64,000 nucleotides of DNA from Heliocidaris tuberculata. Its lineage: Eukaryota; Echinodermata; Echinoidea; Camarodonta; Echinometridae. A program made the translations under genes and the position numbers. The stretch is taken from contig CM046832.1 of assembly GCA_025618425.1 (NCBI GenBank), positions 65,769,495-65,833,494 on the forward strand. The letters run 5' to 3'. The notes beneath the pieces are model-generated. The model was not told where the DNA came from. It worked only from the letters and a program-made list of their open reading frames with translations, and ran no database searches. Positions within the stretch are counted from its first letter, which is position 1. The number at the start of each line of letters is the position of its first letter. This document shows, in pieces, positions 1 through 21,137 of the stretch.

Positions 1-253
1 TAGAGAGGACCATAGCCTTCTTGCCTGTGAACAAATATACATTGGCAGATTTATTACCCATGTCAGTACCCCTGTAAAGGAGAAAGAACCCTTACAATCT
101 CTAATTTTGTTCACAAACATGAGGCAATGTTGCAAGGTGTAAGTACTGTTGCATATATGTACTAGCATCTCATTTAATTTTAAGTTATTTTTTTAAGGCA
201 GTTTCTTGCCTAACAAGGGAACAAGACTCAAGCACAAAGGGTAGCAGAACTTA

Positions 254-10297
<10,044 letters not shown>

Positions 10298-10653
10298 CTG
10301 AAAAGAAAGAAAAAATCCAAATGAATCTCACACTGCTATCTAAATTTGTTCTCACATCAATCGGTGACCATCTTTGTTCTTCTTTTTTTTATGTCTAGTT
10401 TTGAGCTTTCTCCCTTCCCCTTCTCTGTCATCACTGATTATAGGCTTGTAAAGCAACTTCCTGTTATTCAGGATTGGGTGAAGGAGTGCTGTAATGATGG
10501 GAATCATAAAGACAGGGTCAGATCTTGGTGAAGAGGTGAATATACTCTCTACAACAGACTTGATACAGACAAGCTCTTCATCAGTTTGTCCTTTCTTCTA
10601 TCAAGAGCCATTATTGTCAAGTGTTCTCAACAGACAGATAGCACAATGCACTG

Positions 10654-10655
<2 letters not shown>

Positions 10656-10697
<42 letters not shown>

Positions 10698-10705
10698 CAC
10701 ACACA
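10656..10705. repeat. (CA)n microsatellite
   Basis: About 20 uninterrupted CA units with a few interrupted ones after. Confidence 0.95.
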
Positions 10706-11529
10706 CATATATCACAGGAAGTTTTATTCAAGAACAAACATATCAGATATCCACTTTTGTCTTGAATTCTGTTTTATTACAAAAAAATACATGTAATACC
10801 ATGAAATACTTTTTTCCTCTCTCATTTTTTTAGATTACAGAAAAAAACCGGTATGCTACATGACAGAAAAGAGATGGCTAATGATCTATTAGGAAGTTGC
10901 AAATATTCAGACTCATCAGAATGATGTTAACCAGAAAGAAAAAAAAGACAATTTAAGAGATATTGCACAACTCACTAATTATAAATGTGTGTTGTACATG
11001 TATCTCTAGTAAAATGCTTGCTCTAATAGAAATAATTCATACATGTTCACTGTAAGTCAATTTTATGTCAAGCACCTCCTCATCATAAATTTTGGGGATA
11101 ACTGTACCTTGACCTTGAAAAGAGGTACATTCTTCTATTTGACTTTGGGCAGACTGAAAGAGGCTGATCAAAATTAAATGCCAAATGACTTGCTGCTAAC
11201 GTTCATCTTATTTCTATTTTGTCTCCTCTGCAATACTATAGCAACATTGTCGAAAACATGAGGTCATACACGGTAAGCTGGATTGACAATTTCAGTCAAA
11301 AGGATATGGGCACACTATCAGTTTTGGGTCATTCCATATCAAATGGGTTAAACACTACACTACTGAATTCATACAAGGCTTTCAAAGCTTTAGCAAGATC
11401 AACTAAATGGCTTTCGTGCTGTCCAACAAGTTAATTGAAAAATCTTGTTATCATTATCAGTGAGGTTGCACCAGTCTTATACGTTGTTCTAACTAAAATT
11501 ACAGATACTTACAAAAATGTGTAGTACAG

Positions 11530-12035
11530 TAGGCAGAAAAGGTGCATGGCCAATTTGGGAGATACTTTCCCATTTTGGAAACTGTCCCAATTGTCAGAAA
11601 CAATTAAGATTTTCGGTAGCCTCTTTGGGAGACAATCTTCCATGTTTGATTACAATTTACAAATGCTAAATCTTGTTGTTTACATGTACATTTGTTGTAA
11701 AGGGATTACCTCCAATTGACTTGAAAATGATAAACAGATTTGTCATGCCAAATTACCACTGTCCTTTCAACAGTCTACTTTAAAAACTTACAATAATTTT
11801 TTTTTTTTTTTTTTTTTGAGGGGGGGGGGGGTGTTGATCCACACACAAAATGAATGGGCTTCTGTCATCTGGAAAGCAGAATGTAAATTTTAAAAAAGGA
11901 TGGTAAAAACTGCATTCATGTTGGTATTACATGTTGTTTATTTTGTCCTTTTGTCAGCTGGGTCTCTGAAATGAGACTGTTTCTCAAATGGGGGAGTTTC
12001 CCCAAATGGGCTATTCATCTCTCCAGACCTGTAAA
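11530..12035. mobile_element. TTTGGGAGA-type DNA element, copy A
   Basis: It opens AGGTGCATGGCCAATTTGGG and closes with inverted-like CCCCAAATGGGC. The middle has the landmarks ATCCACACACAAAATGAATG and GGGCTTCTG, shared in order with the copy at 13058-13478. Confidence 0.65.
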
Positions 12036-13057
12036 GAGTTTTTATAACACGAGTGTAACAAATTTGCCAGAATAGATGTCTCCAGTTCACGTTTTTCATC
12101 GGCTGTGTGCGCAAATAGTGATGTACCGAACCATGCCATGTCTGACGGCCAGCTCTTTTGCTCTGCCGGCGCGTTGGTTACATGTAGATTTGTCAGTCTA
12201 CACAATCAATACAGACCTAGCTAACATTAAACACTAACATCATTCACCAAAGCTGTACCTAACTCTGGCTCTCTTCACCTCCTTCTCAACAATATACAAT
12301 CATTAAAACTAAAACACTGCAACACTGATTTTTATACAAAGTACAAATTCGGCATGTAGATCGATCTAGCCGATTAAATCATTTCCTGCCACCGGGTGGG
12401 GAAAAAGAGACTATCACTTTAATTGCACCGCTGCCAACATTTGTTACCAAGCAATTGACGCGGAACAAAATCATTGACCCCATGAGCACCTCTAGGGCAC
12501 TGAGCACAAGAGGGCAGCAAAATAGGTAAAAATGGATTGAATGGTGCAAACTACTGGTTGCTCACCTCTGTCACGTCAGACAAATTCCAAGCCTCAAAAT
12601 TCTTGATAAGCAATATCTTGGTACCGAAACAACAGAGCACACTGAAAATTATCCCCAGTGACGTTTTGGTAAGTGAAATTAGATTTCTATTTTTCCTTGT
12701 TTGTGTTGCAGGCTACACATGCAATCTGTAGTACTTTGAGGCTGAGTGGTTCCGAACCACAAGTGATTTCAAATAGTATATCAAAAAACTTTTCATGCAA
12801 ATTGTAAATCTTTCACAAGATAGGTTGAAAGTTATATGTCTTGCAAATATTCACTTATTTCAGCATTACCCGATGCACAATTTTAGTAAAATTGGACGGC
12901 TAAATTGACAAGTTAATTTTTGTTAAGTGTCCGGACACACAACCCCCCATTATAGTACCTTTTTTGAGTAACTTACAGCTATCCAACCATTTGAGTCACT
13001 CTTTCTTAGTATTTATTAGTAATCTCACATCCAGCATCCTGCATGTCTGGACCATCA

Positions 13058-13478
13058 GTACAGGCGCACGGCCGATATTGGAGACTGTTTCCTATTTGGG
13101 AGACCACCTCTATTAGTATTATCAGAGACTTATGTCAACATTTTTGATGGCCTATTTGGGAGACAGTCTCCCATTTAGGAGACCAATTTTCTTTGTTTAC
13201 ATTTGCACTAAAAATGAAAATGTGATAAGCAGATTCCTCATGAAAAAGTACCCCTTTTATGCCCGTCTATTTTAAAAATCCGTCTCCTTTTGTTTTCATA
13301 ACATTTTTCATTATGATCCACACACACAAAAAAATGGGCTTCTGATTTCTGAGGTGAAAAAATTTGGCCGAGAAAAAGTGCCTTGTTGGTGTTGTTTCTA
13401 TTGTCCTCTTGTTAGCAAAGTCTCCAATATCAGAGACTGTCTCCCGAGTGGGAGTCTCCTAAATCGGCACCTCTACTG
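13058..13478. mobile_element. TTTGGGAGA-type DNA element, copy B
   Basis: The inverted ends AGGCGCACGGCCGATATTGG and CCTAAATCGGCACCTCT bound repeated TTGGGAGACAGTCTCCC palindromes. It shares GATCCACACACA and GGGCTTCTG with copy A 1.5 kb away. Confidence 0.65.
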
Positions 13479-14136
13479 ACCATGGCAATGCAATGTCTTA
13501 CTTTAAGTCCTTAAAATTTTAGATCTTTAAATGCTCTCTGCAAAATATACACCTACCACACTAAGTTAGAAGCACTTCATTGCATTACATGCAATGGTTT
13601 CCTCATTCCACGTCCATAGATAGACTGCACTTTAATTTTTGCGACTTGCGTGCAAACGAACCAGGCAGTGGTCATCATGGTCATGGTGGTTTACTCAACC
13701 ACGATATAGCCCTGAAGACTAAACAACACCTCTTAATAGTCAAGATCACCATTACATTCTATTTCCCCCTTAGTACTTTGTCTCGTTAGTTATGGCCATA
13801 GCATAGCCCATCTATCATTCATTGCATTGCAATTGCACACAAGATCCACTATCGTTCTGAACACACACACACACATGCACAGCACACTGCTGGCCCACAC
13901 TCCACACTGTACTGCATGCGAACGACAATGGAATGAATGGACTTGATGACTGTGGGTAATAATACACGTGGTTCAGTGTTATTTCCATTCGGAAATACTG
14001 CTTAATACTTGAATCACAATCATTATTTCGGATGAAAATATATTCTACATATATGTATTTAATCATTTTTATTCAATTTTGTGTCATAAATGTCATACTT
14101 TACTCAAAATTCAACAGTAAAAAGACAAAGTCATAC

Positions 14137-14225
14137 CTCTCAACCTCAGCGACTATTTTCCCGGATAGTGCACCGTGTACCGGTTAACCCGGTGTTCACG
14201 TGACCAGCTACAGGGAATAATGGTC
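14137..14225 (-). promoter_or_regulatory. UBA1: Candidate UBA1 promoter-proximal noncoding exon
   Basis: UBA1 coding exon 1 starts with an acceptor directly before the ATG, so an upstream 5' UTR exon is needed. This GC-rich island in AT-rich DNA ends on the minus strand in GAGAG|GTATGA, a good donor, and carries a palindromic E-box CACGTG at 14197-14202 (as GTCACGTGA, a USF/MiT-type site). The transcription start is inferred, with no transcript evidence. Other GC-richer patches at 12.06-12.2 and 12.4-12.5 kb could serve instead. Confidence 0.35.
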
Positions 14226-15084
14226 TTACAACGTACACTGAAGCTCCGGTTATGCTTTACACAAATTATCATACATTTACTTACCAAAGCAACCCAAAAC
14301 AGTACAAGGGCTTCTCAAAAAACTATCAGATTATCTTTTATTGTGAAGAATAGAGTAATATGTCAACAAAAACCTTCGCTAAAAGTATACTATTAGACAT
14401 GTATTTCCAATCTTAACCGATCAACGTTAGGTATCTAGGCTAGGCGACGTTGTAGATAACATGCATTGAAATAGAGCTACCGGTAATATCAATACGGAAG
14501 ACAATCATTACGTATATACGTACATGTATATATTGCCAATATATTTGTCCTATTCTATGAATGACATACATGTGTATGTTGGATACATATCAGTAAATGG
14601 GATTAAAATATATTTATTCAAAATGTCATTCTTTAAAAAGTATGTGTCTTATCGCTACCGGTCTTATGGTTGGTTGCCATGTAATTTTGGGCGGCCGCTG
14701 TATTATTAGTCTTGGGAAGCTATGCGCTAAACACCAGTACATATTCAAATGAAAGCAGGCATATAGCATATACATGTATCATATCTAACTCTATACATAA
14801 GAACATTTAAGTAATTGCCGCTCCTAGGAGAAATAGGAATACATACATGACAAAATCCTAAATATAATGAGCTGTCAATTGACTTACATGATATCCCTTC
14901 CCCTGGAGCGTTGATGAGTAAACGCTCAGAGGAATTTAATTTGAGCATGTTGAGGGGGAGGAATATTATAAATGCTGATGTCATGGTCTTAAAATAGATA
15001 ACGTCTGAGTGCACCACAGGATTAATTGTGCAAGTTATGAGGTGTGGTGCAAAGCCTATTTATGATTGTCATTACTCATTAGGC

Positions 15085-15133
15085 AGTGTCTTTCTTCTTT
15101 CTTTCTTCTCAGTTCTTTCTTTCTTTCTTTAAT

Positions 15134-15177
<44 letters not shown>

Positions 15178-15205
15178 TAATTCTTTCTTTCTTTCTTTCT
15201 TTTTT
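15085..15205. repeat. (TTTC)n microsatellite
   Basis: More than 20 TTTC units with AATTC interruptions; the Phe/Leu/Ser-rich open frame over it is an artefact. Confidence 0.95.
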
Positions 15206-15696
15206 TCTTTAAAAAAAATCTTGAACCGAGGGATGGGGATCGGAGTCAGTCACAAGTTATATCCAGGTTTAATTATCCCTTTCTTCCTTTCTTCCTTTCT
15301 TTATTCCACCCACAAACACACACACACACGCGCGCGTACACACACACACACTTTTGTTTTTCAAAATATTTTATTAGAGATTTCATTCAAAATAGATCAT
15401 TACATAAAATAAATGTAAATAATTTCAAACAAATACAAATCTTCATTTCGTTTTCATACCATAGTGTTAAATTATTCACAAGACAAGCATGGAAGAATGT
15501 TGGAATGAAATCACTAAGTAAATAATATATTGACAAACACTAACGAACGCCCTATACCCCCTCCCTATGTCCCACAGTGTATAATATTCAATGTAAATAA
15601 TCTTTCATTCAAAATATGTTAATGTTCTTTTCTTTTTTGTTATTTTCCTAGTTCATATAAAGATCTCCTTTAATTGAATAAAGGGGTATTTACTTA

Positions 15697-15747
15697 TACC
15701 GTAATTACACATTTTTGTTTACTAAACAAAAATGTATAATTACGGTA
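15697..15747. repeat. Near-perfect 51-bp palindrome
   Basis: Arms of 25 bp (TACCGTAATTACACATTTTT with GTTTA, and the complement) around a single C, with one mismatch. Confidence 0.9.
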
Positions 15748-16439
15748 TAATTAAATGAAATACAATTCTTCATACAACACACACACACTCACCCACGCAC
15801 ACACACACCCACCCAAAAGTTTTGAGGAAATGGGGGGGGGGTGGCCTGTACAATTATTATACTGGCCCATTCTTCAGAATCAAGGAACAACATAAAATCA
15901 AACAGCTGATTTAAAATTTTGACAAAACCTAACATAAGTGATTGGCTTATGCGGTGACAATTTTTCTTTAAAATGCTACTAAAATACTAAAAAATAGGTT
16001 CAGAATGTATACCCCACCTTTTCAAGGAAAAGACCTAATTCAAAAAAATCAATCAGCTCTTGAAAATTTTGACAAAACAAGTAAGTGACTCGAGAGACAA
16101 ATTTTCCATAAAATGCTATTAAATTACTGTTTTTGAAAAACAGGTTCAGAACATCCTAAAATGAGTCCGATTAAAAAAAAAAATGATTAGAAAATCTCAC
16201 ACCCATATCCATCTCCATTATGATTGTGTATTCCGGCGAGGGGGAGCTGCAGCCCCCGACTCCCCACCTCGTAGGCCTATGCCGGGAATACAGTCCTTTG
16301 CCCTACTGGGTGAGATCGCTTTTGTTCAATTATATCGCGGACCTGTAGTAGGTCCATGATTATTCGAACTCTCTTTCTCAATAGAACTTCTTCACATCTT
16401 GCACAACCCTCTGCTCGCGGCCTTCATCCCTTTCTCTCT

Positions 16440-16463
16440 CCCCCCCCCCCCCCCCCCTCCCCT

Positions 16464-16504
<41 letters not shown>

Positions 16505-16560
16505 CTCGCTCTCTTTCTTTTTCATTCTCTCTCTCTCTTTCTCTCACACTTTCTCTCTAA
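16440..16560. repeat. Poly-C and (CT)n tract
   Basis: About 17 C followed by long CT runs with TTTC interruptions. Confidence 0.95.
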
Positions 16561-16770
16561 ATTTCTCTGTCAATGAGGGGGTGGATTAATCTCTTTTATA
16601 CATTGTTATCAACGAAATGTACCCAGAGGCGGCGGAGCGTCTTTCAAAGTGGAGGGGCACCAACAAAAAAGGGCACTTTTTGGGGGGGAGGGGCACCTAC
16701 AAGAGGTGAACATAAAGCGAAAACTGGCAATTTTGTGACATTGGTATTACCTATACAGTATAAATAATAT

Positions 16771-17135
16771 ATTATCAAGCATCCGATTCTACCTCTTTTC
16801 TACAAAGCAATGGTTGAGAGTGTTCTCCTTTTCAGTAGTTTAGTTTGGTTTAGCGCAGGTAGAAAGGAAGATATTCAGAAATTAGAAAGAATAGCGAAAC
16901 AAGCTAGTAGGATGATAGGGGAAAAGATAAATCTGAATGATGAGTGTGCAAATAGAATTCTGGAGAAAGTGAATGAAATCCTAGTCAACCAAGACCATCA
17001 CTCTGTTAATTACCAATTCATGCGATCAGGTAAACGTCTAAGATCTTTGCCCTGTCGAACCTCACGGTTCATGAATTCTTTTGTCCCAACCTCAATTCGA
17101 GCATACAATAAGAGTCATCTACAAAATAACAGTTA
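16771..17135 (+). pseudogene. Non-LTR retrotransposon RT C-terminus (LINE fragment)
   Basis: The frame reads KHPILPLFYKAMVESVLLFS, then the zinc-knuckle-free tail typical of Jockey/CR1/L2-type RTs: LERIAKQASRMIG, VNYQFMRSGKRLRSLPCRTS and RFMNSFVPTSIRAYN. The pattern SGKRLR...TSRF.NSF.PT.I...N is diagnostic of the end of such ORF2 proteins. The RT catalytic core is absent. An in-frame stop lies just upstream, and the copy is 5' truncated as most LINEs are. It lies on the plus strand in the intergenic region. Confidence 0.85.
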
Positions 17136-17337
17136 AAGTAAAATTCAAGTAATTCTTGAATGTCTTAATCGTTAACCAAATATTTTTTAAGGTACTTCCT
17201 GTTTCTTGCTTTTTTGTATTAAGTAGTTTGTTTATTTTCGCCAAATTGTATGTACTCCTTCTTTAATGTGAACAATGTAAATTTCCATTTGTTTATCCAC
17301 AATTGGACAATAAAATAACTGAATCTGAATCTGAATC
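17136..17337 (+). mobile_element. 3' UTR and (GAATCT)n tail of the LINE fragment
   Basis: Follows the LINE stop codon. It ends in AATAAA (17309-17314) and three GAATCT hexamers instead of poly-A, the short tandem tail style of CR1/L2-like elements, and so marks the insertion's 3' boundary. Confidence 0.7.
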
Positions 17338-17412
17338 ATCTTCTTCATTTTTTGGGTGATTCTGCTTCAGCTTCCCCAATTAGCAGTTGTATGTAATGGT
17401 TTAATAATTTAT

Positions 17413-18045
17413 GTACGAGCGAGCGAAGCGAGCGAGCAAACCGTGATTTTCAAGACTTTTTCTGACGCTGAAGTCCTTGGGTTGTGCATTATTTACAGCG
17501 ATATAATGAAAATGACAACAACAAATTCATTGGGGAAAGGTTGATTGATCTTTTAATTCCTACATTCACCTGAAAAAAATAATTTGTGTACAGCTAGAAA
17601 GTATAAAATCAACCTCAAAGAACTTTGTCTGGTATTCTATAGGTCAAAAGTTAATGAGTAGGAAGGAAATAAAGTATAACATGAAAATGCTCGCGCGGAA
17701 CCGAACTCAGAGTTTGGTTCCGCGCGAGCCTTTATCTTGGCGAGCGCGTACGGGTGCGTCGAGTAGTCTGCTCACGAGTCGCTTTTACGCTTATAGAGAG
17801 TGTAATTAAAATTGCAATATCTCTTTATAGAATTAATATTTGAAGCCCATATTCTGAATATAGTATAACGACATTCAACGTCTAACATACAGAGCAAAAT
17901 TAGTTTTGGTGATTGGTACCCTTTAAACCCTGTCGTTTTTCGTTAGGATTACCTCGATATCAACATTGTTATGCGATCTGCTTGATTTCATTATATAGGC
18001 CTATACTATAAGAGCAAGCGAGCGTAGCAAGCGAGTTTGGGGGAA
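17413..18045. repeat. Segment bounded by GAGCGAGCGAAGCGAGC-type runs
   Basis: CGAGCGAGCGAAGCGAGCGA (from 17416) and GCAAGCGAGCGTAGCAAGCG (from ~18013) bracket about 600 bases that include a GC hairpin at 17689-17729. Such runs are common at repeat ends in echinoderm DNA; the element type is unknown. Confidence 0.5.
17689..17729. repeat. GC-rich 17-bp hairpin
   Basis: GCTCGCGCGGAACCGAA and TTTGGTTCCGCGCGAGC pair over 17 bp (one G-U), with the 7-base loop CTCAGAG, in AT-rich surroundings. Confidence 0.85.
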
Positions 18046-18274
18046 AATTGCAGAAAATATTGCCTTTACTTGGTGTAAACTATGCGCACATTCGAGCTAT
18101 AGCGGAATGAGAAATACTTTTCTGGGGGGGGGGGGGGGATGGGCAGTGTGCCCTTCTTGCCTCAATGCAGCTCCGCTGGTATAGTTAGTAATATGGGTGC
18201 ATGTAACTACATAAAGCCGCAGTGATCATGCTGATTCTTTGAAGCTAGATATGGCTCTTTTTTCGGGAAATATA

Positions 18275-18665
18275 GGTAAAAGGGGGCACTTATTAGAATA
18301 GGAAAGGGCGCTTATCGGAGGTGGAAAGGGGCACTTATAAGAATTGGGCATTTATGAGAAGAGGAATATGGCACATATTAGACATTAAAAGGGGCACTTA
18401 TCAGAAGGGGAAAATGGGGACTTATTAGAAAGGGAAAGTGGCTCATATCAGAATTAAAAATGTACTTATGAAAGGAGAAAAGGGCACATGTTAGAGAGAA
18501 AAGGGGGCAAGTATTAGATTTGAAAAGGGCCTTATCAGAAGGGGAAAACGGCACTTATTGGAGAGATAAAAATGCAATTATCAGATTTGAAAAGAGGCAC
18601 TTATCAGAAGGATAAAAATAGGCACTAATCAGAGGGAAAAGGGCACTTATATAAAAGAAAAACGA
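18275..18665 (+). repeat. Degenerate ~25-bp minisatellite
   Basis: About 15 units resembling GGGGCACTTATCAGAAGGGG with AAAA spacers, diverged by substitutions and small indels. The complement of the same unit appears near 23430-23500 and related GGGGCACC units near 16655-16720, so the monomer is a shared component of local elements. Confidence 0.8.
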
Positions 18666-18696
18666 GCTTTACTGTTAAAGGGAAAGTCCTCCCCAG

Positions 18697-19094
18697 GCGC
18701 GCTGGAAGCAGTTTGGGATGGGGGGGGGGGGGGCAAACATTCAAGGGGGCTCACCTTTCAAGGGCTCATGTCTTCTCACCCCTAAAAAAAACACACACGC
18801 TTTCCCACCCTCTCACAATACAGACGCACGTACACACCTTTCAGAATATTTCGCTATTAAACACGTCTAATACAAAAACTCCACTACGTTAAAGTTTAAA
18901 GTTTGAATGCTTTATCTGTCTTCAGTGATCTCCATGCACGAAAAATGAATACAAAGGCTTACAATTACGTAATAAAGCTTTTAATATACACACGATTTTT
19001 ACTCCTTTACTACTGATTTTTTTTTTTATGGGGGGGGGGGGGCTTTTAGGGGGCGAAAATGCATTTTGCCCCCCCCCCCCCACTTCCGGCGCCT
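18697..19094. mobile_element. Probable MITE with AGGCGCCGGAAG-type ends and poly-G interior
   Basis: CCAGGCGCGCTGGAAGCAG at the left and CTTCCGGCGCCTATGG at the right are approximate inverted copies, each followed inward by a poly-G/poly-C run. No coding capacity. Confidence 0.5.
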
Positions 19095-19139
19095 ATGGTC
19101 CTCCCTGACTACAAGTTGGTTTAAAAGAAGCAGAACAAC

Positions 19140-19325
19140 TGGGCGTTGTGGCGTGCGCCTGTAATCCAGCTAACAGTGGAAGTTATAAACTGATTCAGCG
19201 GACCCAGGTTCGAGACTGAGTCACGTCTTCCGGATGGTGACGCTAAAGGTCGGTCCCCAGACGTAAATAATCATATCTGATTGATACACGTCTGTGAAAA
19301 CCCAATTACACACACAGAAAAATTA
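19140..19325 (+). mobile_element. SINE with a 7SL-RNA-like (Alu-domain) head
   Basis: The first ~32 bases (GGGCGTTGTGGCGTGCGCCT, then GTAATCCAGCTA) align with the 5' Alu domain of 7SL RNA almost base for base, including the internal A box. A B-box-like GGTTCGAGACT follows at 19207-19217, about 67 bases downstream, the same spacing as in primate Alu. The rest (CGTCTTCCGG...GACGCTAAAGGTC) is not 7SL. An A-rich tail ends it near 19325. No clean target duplication was seen. It is not human Alu: outside the head and B box it differs completely. Confidence 0.6.
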
Positions 19326-19330
19326 AAGAA

Positions 19331-19790
19331 ACAAATCAGTGAAGGGTTTGAGCAAAATACGATAAGAAATAAGAGATTTATGAATAACTAAAGCTGTAAT
19401 CAATCAAACACTTTGGCAATTCCGTGACGTTTCTTGCGAGCTCCTCTCGAATTTGCCCTGTACCCCAAAAATCATTAATTTCCATTTTCTCTTAAGAAAA
19501 TATTGAATTATACATGCACCTTACATATAATCATTGCTCATATTTTTTTTTTTTTCACAAAACTTGTATGAAACCAATTTATTCCTTCATCAAAAACTAA
19601 GAAAATTAAAATTCAAGAATTTTCCGTAATGAGCAAAATGGGAGAGGAGCTCGTAAGATACATCCGCCACGGAATTGCCAGTTTGTGTTTGATTGATTAC
19701 AAAAAGTAAAACATTCATAACTTTCTTATTTCTTATCTGATTTTGCTCTAACTTTCACTATTCTGTTTCTCTCATTTTTCTTCATTATTT
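19331..19790. mobile_element. Long imperfect foldback element
   Basis: The left arm (TGTAATCAATCAAACACTTT, GGCAATTCCGTG, GAGCTCCTCTCGA) recurs inverted on the right (GAGAGGAGCTCGTAAGATA, CACGGAATTGCC, GTTTGATTGATTACA). The arms are about 130 bp with moderate divergence and an AT-rich centre. Confidence 0.75.
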
Positions 19791-19929
19791 CAAATAAACT
19801 TAATACCAGGGTGGAATTTCCCTAACATGCTTATCAATGACCTTCTGACATCATTTTTGTAAAACTGCTCAAATTCGTCATTTTTTCAAATACATTCTTT
19901 ATTTTGTCATTCAAATTCGTCAAGTGTTG

Positions 19930-20306
19930 CAGTGGCGGATTTAGGGGGGGCACATCCGGCCCGTGCCCCCCCCCCCTTTGAAAAAAGGTATGCATTGTGG
20001 CCCCCTTTTTTTCGATTGGCCTCCCTTATAGAACGAAAACCTTTTTAATTTTTTTTTTTAATTATTTTTTGTTGTTGCTTGTCAGAGAATTATCGACGGG
20101 AACTGGACCCCCATTACCCCCCCCCCCCCCCCACTGAGCGAATTTTGGAGGTCTGGCGATTTTATTTTTGTCGCCCCCCCCCCCCCCCCCCCGAGCGACT
20201 TTTCGAGAGCTGGTGAGACCAAAAAAATACGGGTCTCCCTTTTCCCAAAGTTGACAAACCTGCATTTGTGTGCGCCCTCTTATACAAAATCCTCGATCCG
20301 CCCCTG
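19930..20306. mobile_element. hAT-type MITE with 8-bp target duplication
   Basis: The ends CAGTGGCGGAT and ATCCGCCCCTG are inverted copies, and AAGTGTTG is duplicated exactly outside both (19922-19929 and 20307-20314). Eight-base duplications are diagnostic of hAT transposons. The interior is mostly poly-C/poly-G blocks with no transposase. Confidence 0.9.
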
Positions 20307-21137
20307 AAGTGTTGTATGGGCCTTTATATAGAGTGTAAACCAGATATTTAACCATTGATTTTTTAAATTTTTTTTTTTGATTTTTTTTTGGTACTTTCTC
20401 GTGATATTTGTAATATGTACTGGGTATGTGTGTGAGTAAGTGAGTGAGTGCTGTGAACGGAAAATGTGTTTTTATGTGTGATAAAAAGCGACGTAAATAT
20501 GTTGAGTAAACGATTCGATTAATTAAGGAAATAATTACAGCATTATACTGTATATCTGGGAGACGGTTTTGAGTAAAACTTTGACGAAAATGAATGCTAA
20601 TATAGACGAAATTATTTTTGCTGTCTCGTGCTCAGCTACTGTGACCGACGAATTTGAATTGCAATTGACGAAAACGGGTGATAAATTGAAACGAGTATTC
20701 GCCCCCCCCCCCAAGTCAAATATATTGCTGTACACAAGCGTGACCACAGGTTTACCAAAAACCCGCTAAACAAGTTTTATTATTGGTCAAAATCACACCC
20801 TTTTCGAGGTTTTTCGCACTTTTTTTCTCGAAAAATTTACCCCTAAATAAGTTTAACCCTCTCCTAAACAAGGTCTACCTCAATTAAAGCTTTAAAAAAG
20901 TACTAGCTAAAAATCTAAAAATAACTGAAACACTAAATTATTTCTCCATAAGATCTCTCACTATATGGTATAGTCTATAGATACATGTATAAAGACATAA
21001 AGAATGATAACTTTCTATGATAAACGTTCTATGAGTATTTATTCAGAAAAAATGCTTTAAAAGGACTATAACAGTATCATGTAATTTGTTTTGTATGGCA
21101 TCCGAAAATTATCATTTTCCATATATATATATATATA

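Larger units (their letters stand above)
10298..14136 (-). other. Probable UBA1 5' intron
   Basis: No coding signal was found on either strand. The stretch holds a (CA)n microsatellite near 10656-10705, a poly-T/poly-G run at 11798-11831 and two copies of a TA-flanked transposon family. It is called an intron because the first coding exon has an acceptor at its ATG. Confidence 0.4.
14226..16623. other. Intergenic, no gene recognised
   Basis: AT-rich. It contains the (TTTC)n, (CA)n and (CT)n tracts and a 51-bp palindrome. No coding or RNA gene signal on either strand. Confidence 0.5.

Noticed and set aside
15086..16589. Phe/Ser/Leu-rich frames resembling membrane or low-complexity proteins
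   Set aside because: Direct translations of (TTTC)n and (CT)n microsatellites.
16624..18179. One large hAT element bounded by CAGAGGCGGCGGAGC and GCAGCTCCGCTG
   Set aside because: The ends look related, but the flanking 8-bp sequences do not match, and the interior contains a LINE and other repeat pieces, so a single insertion cannot be supported.
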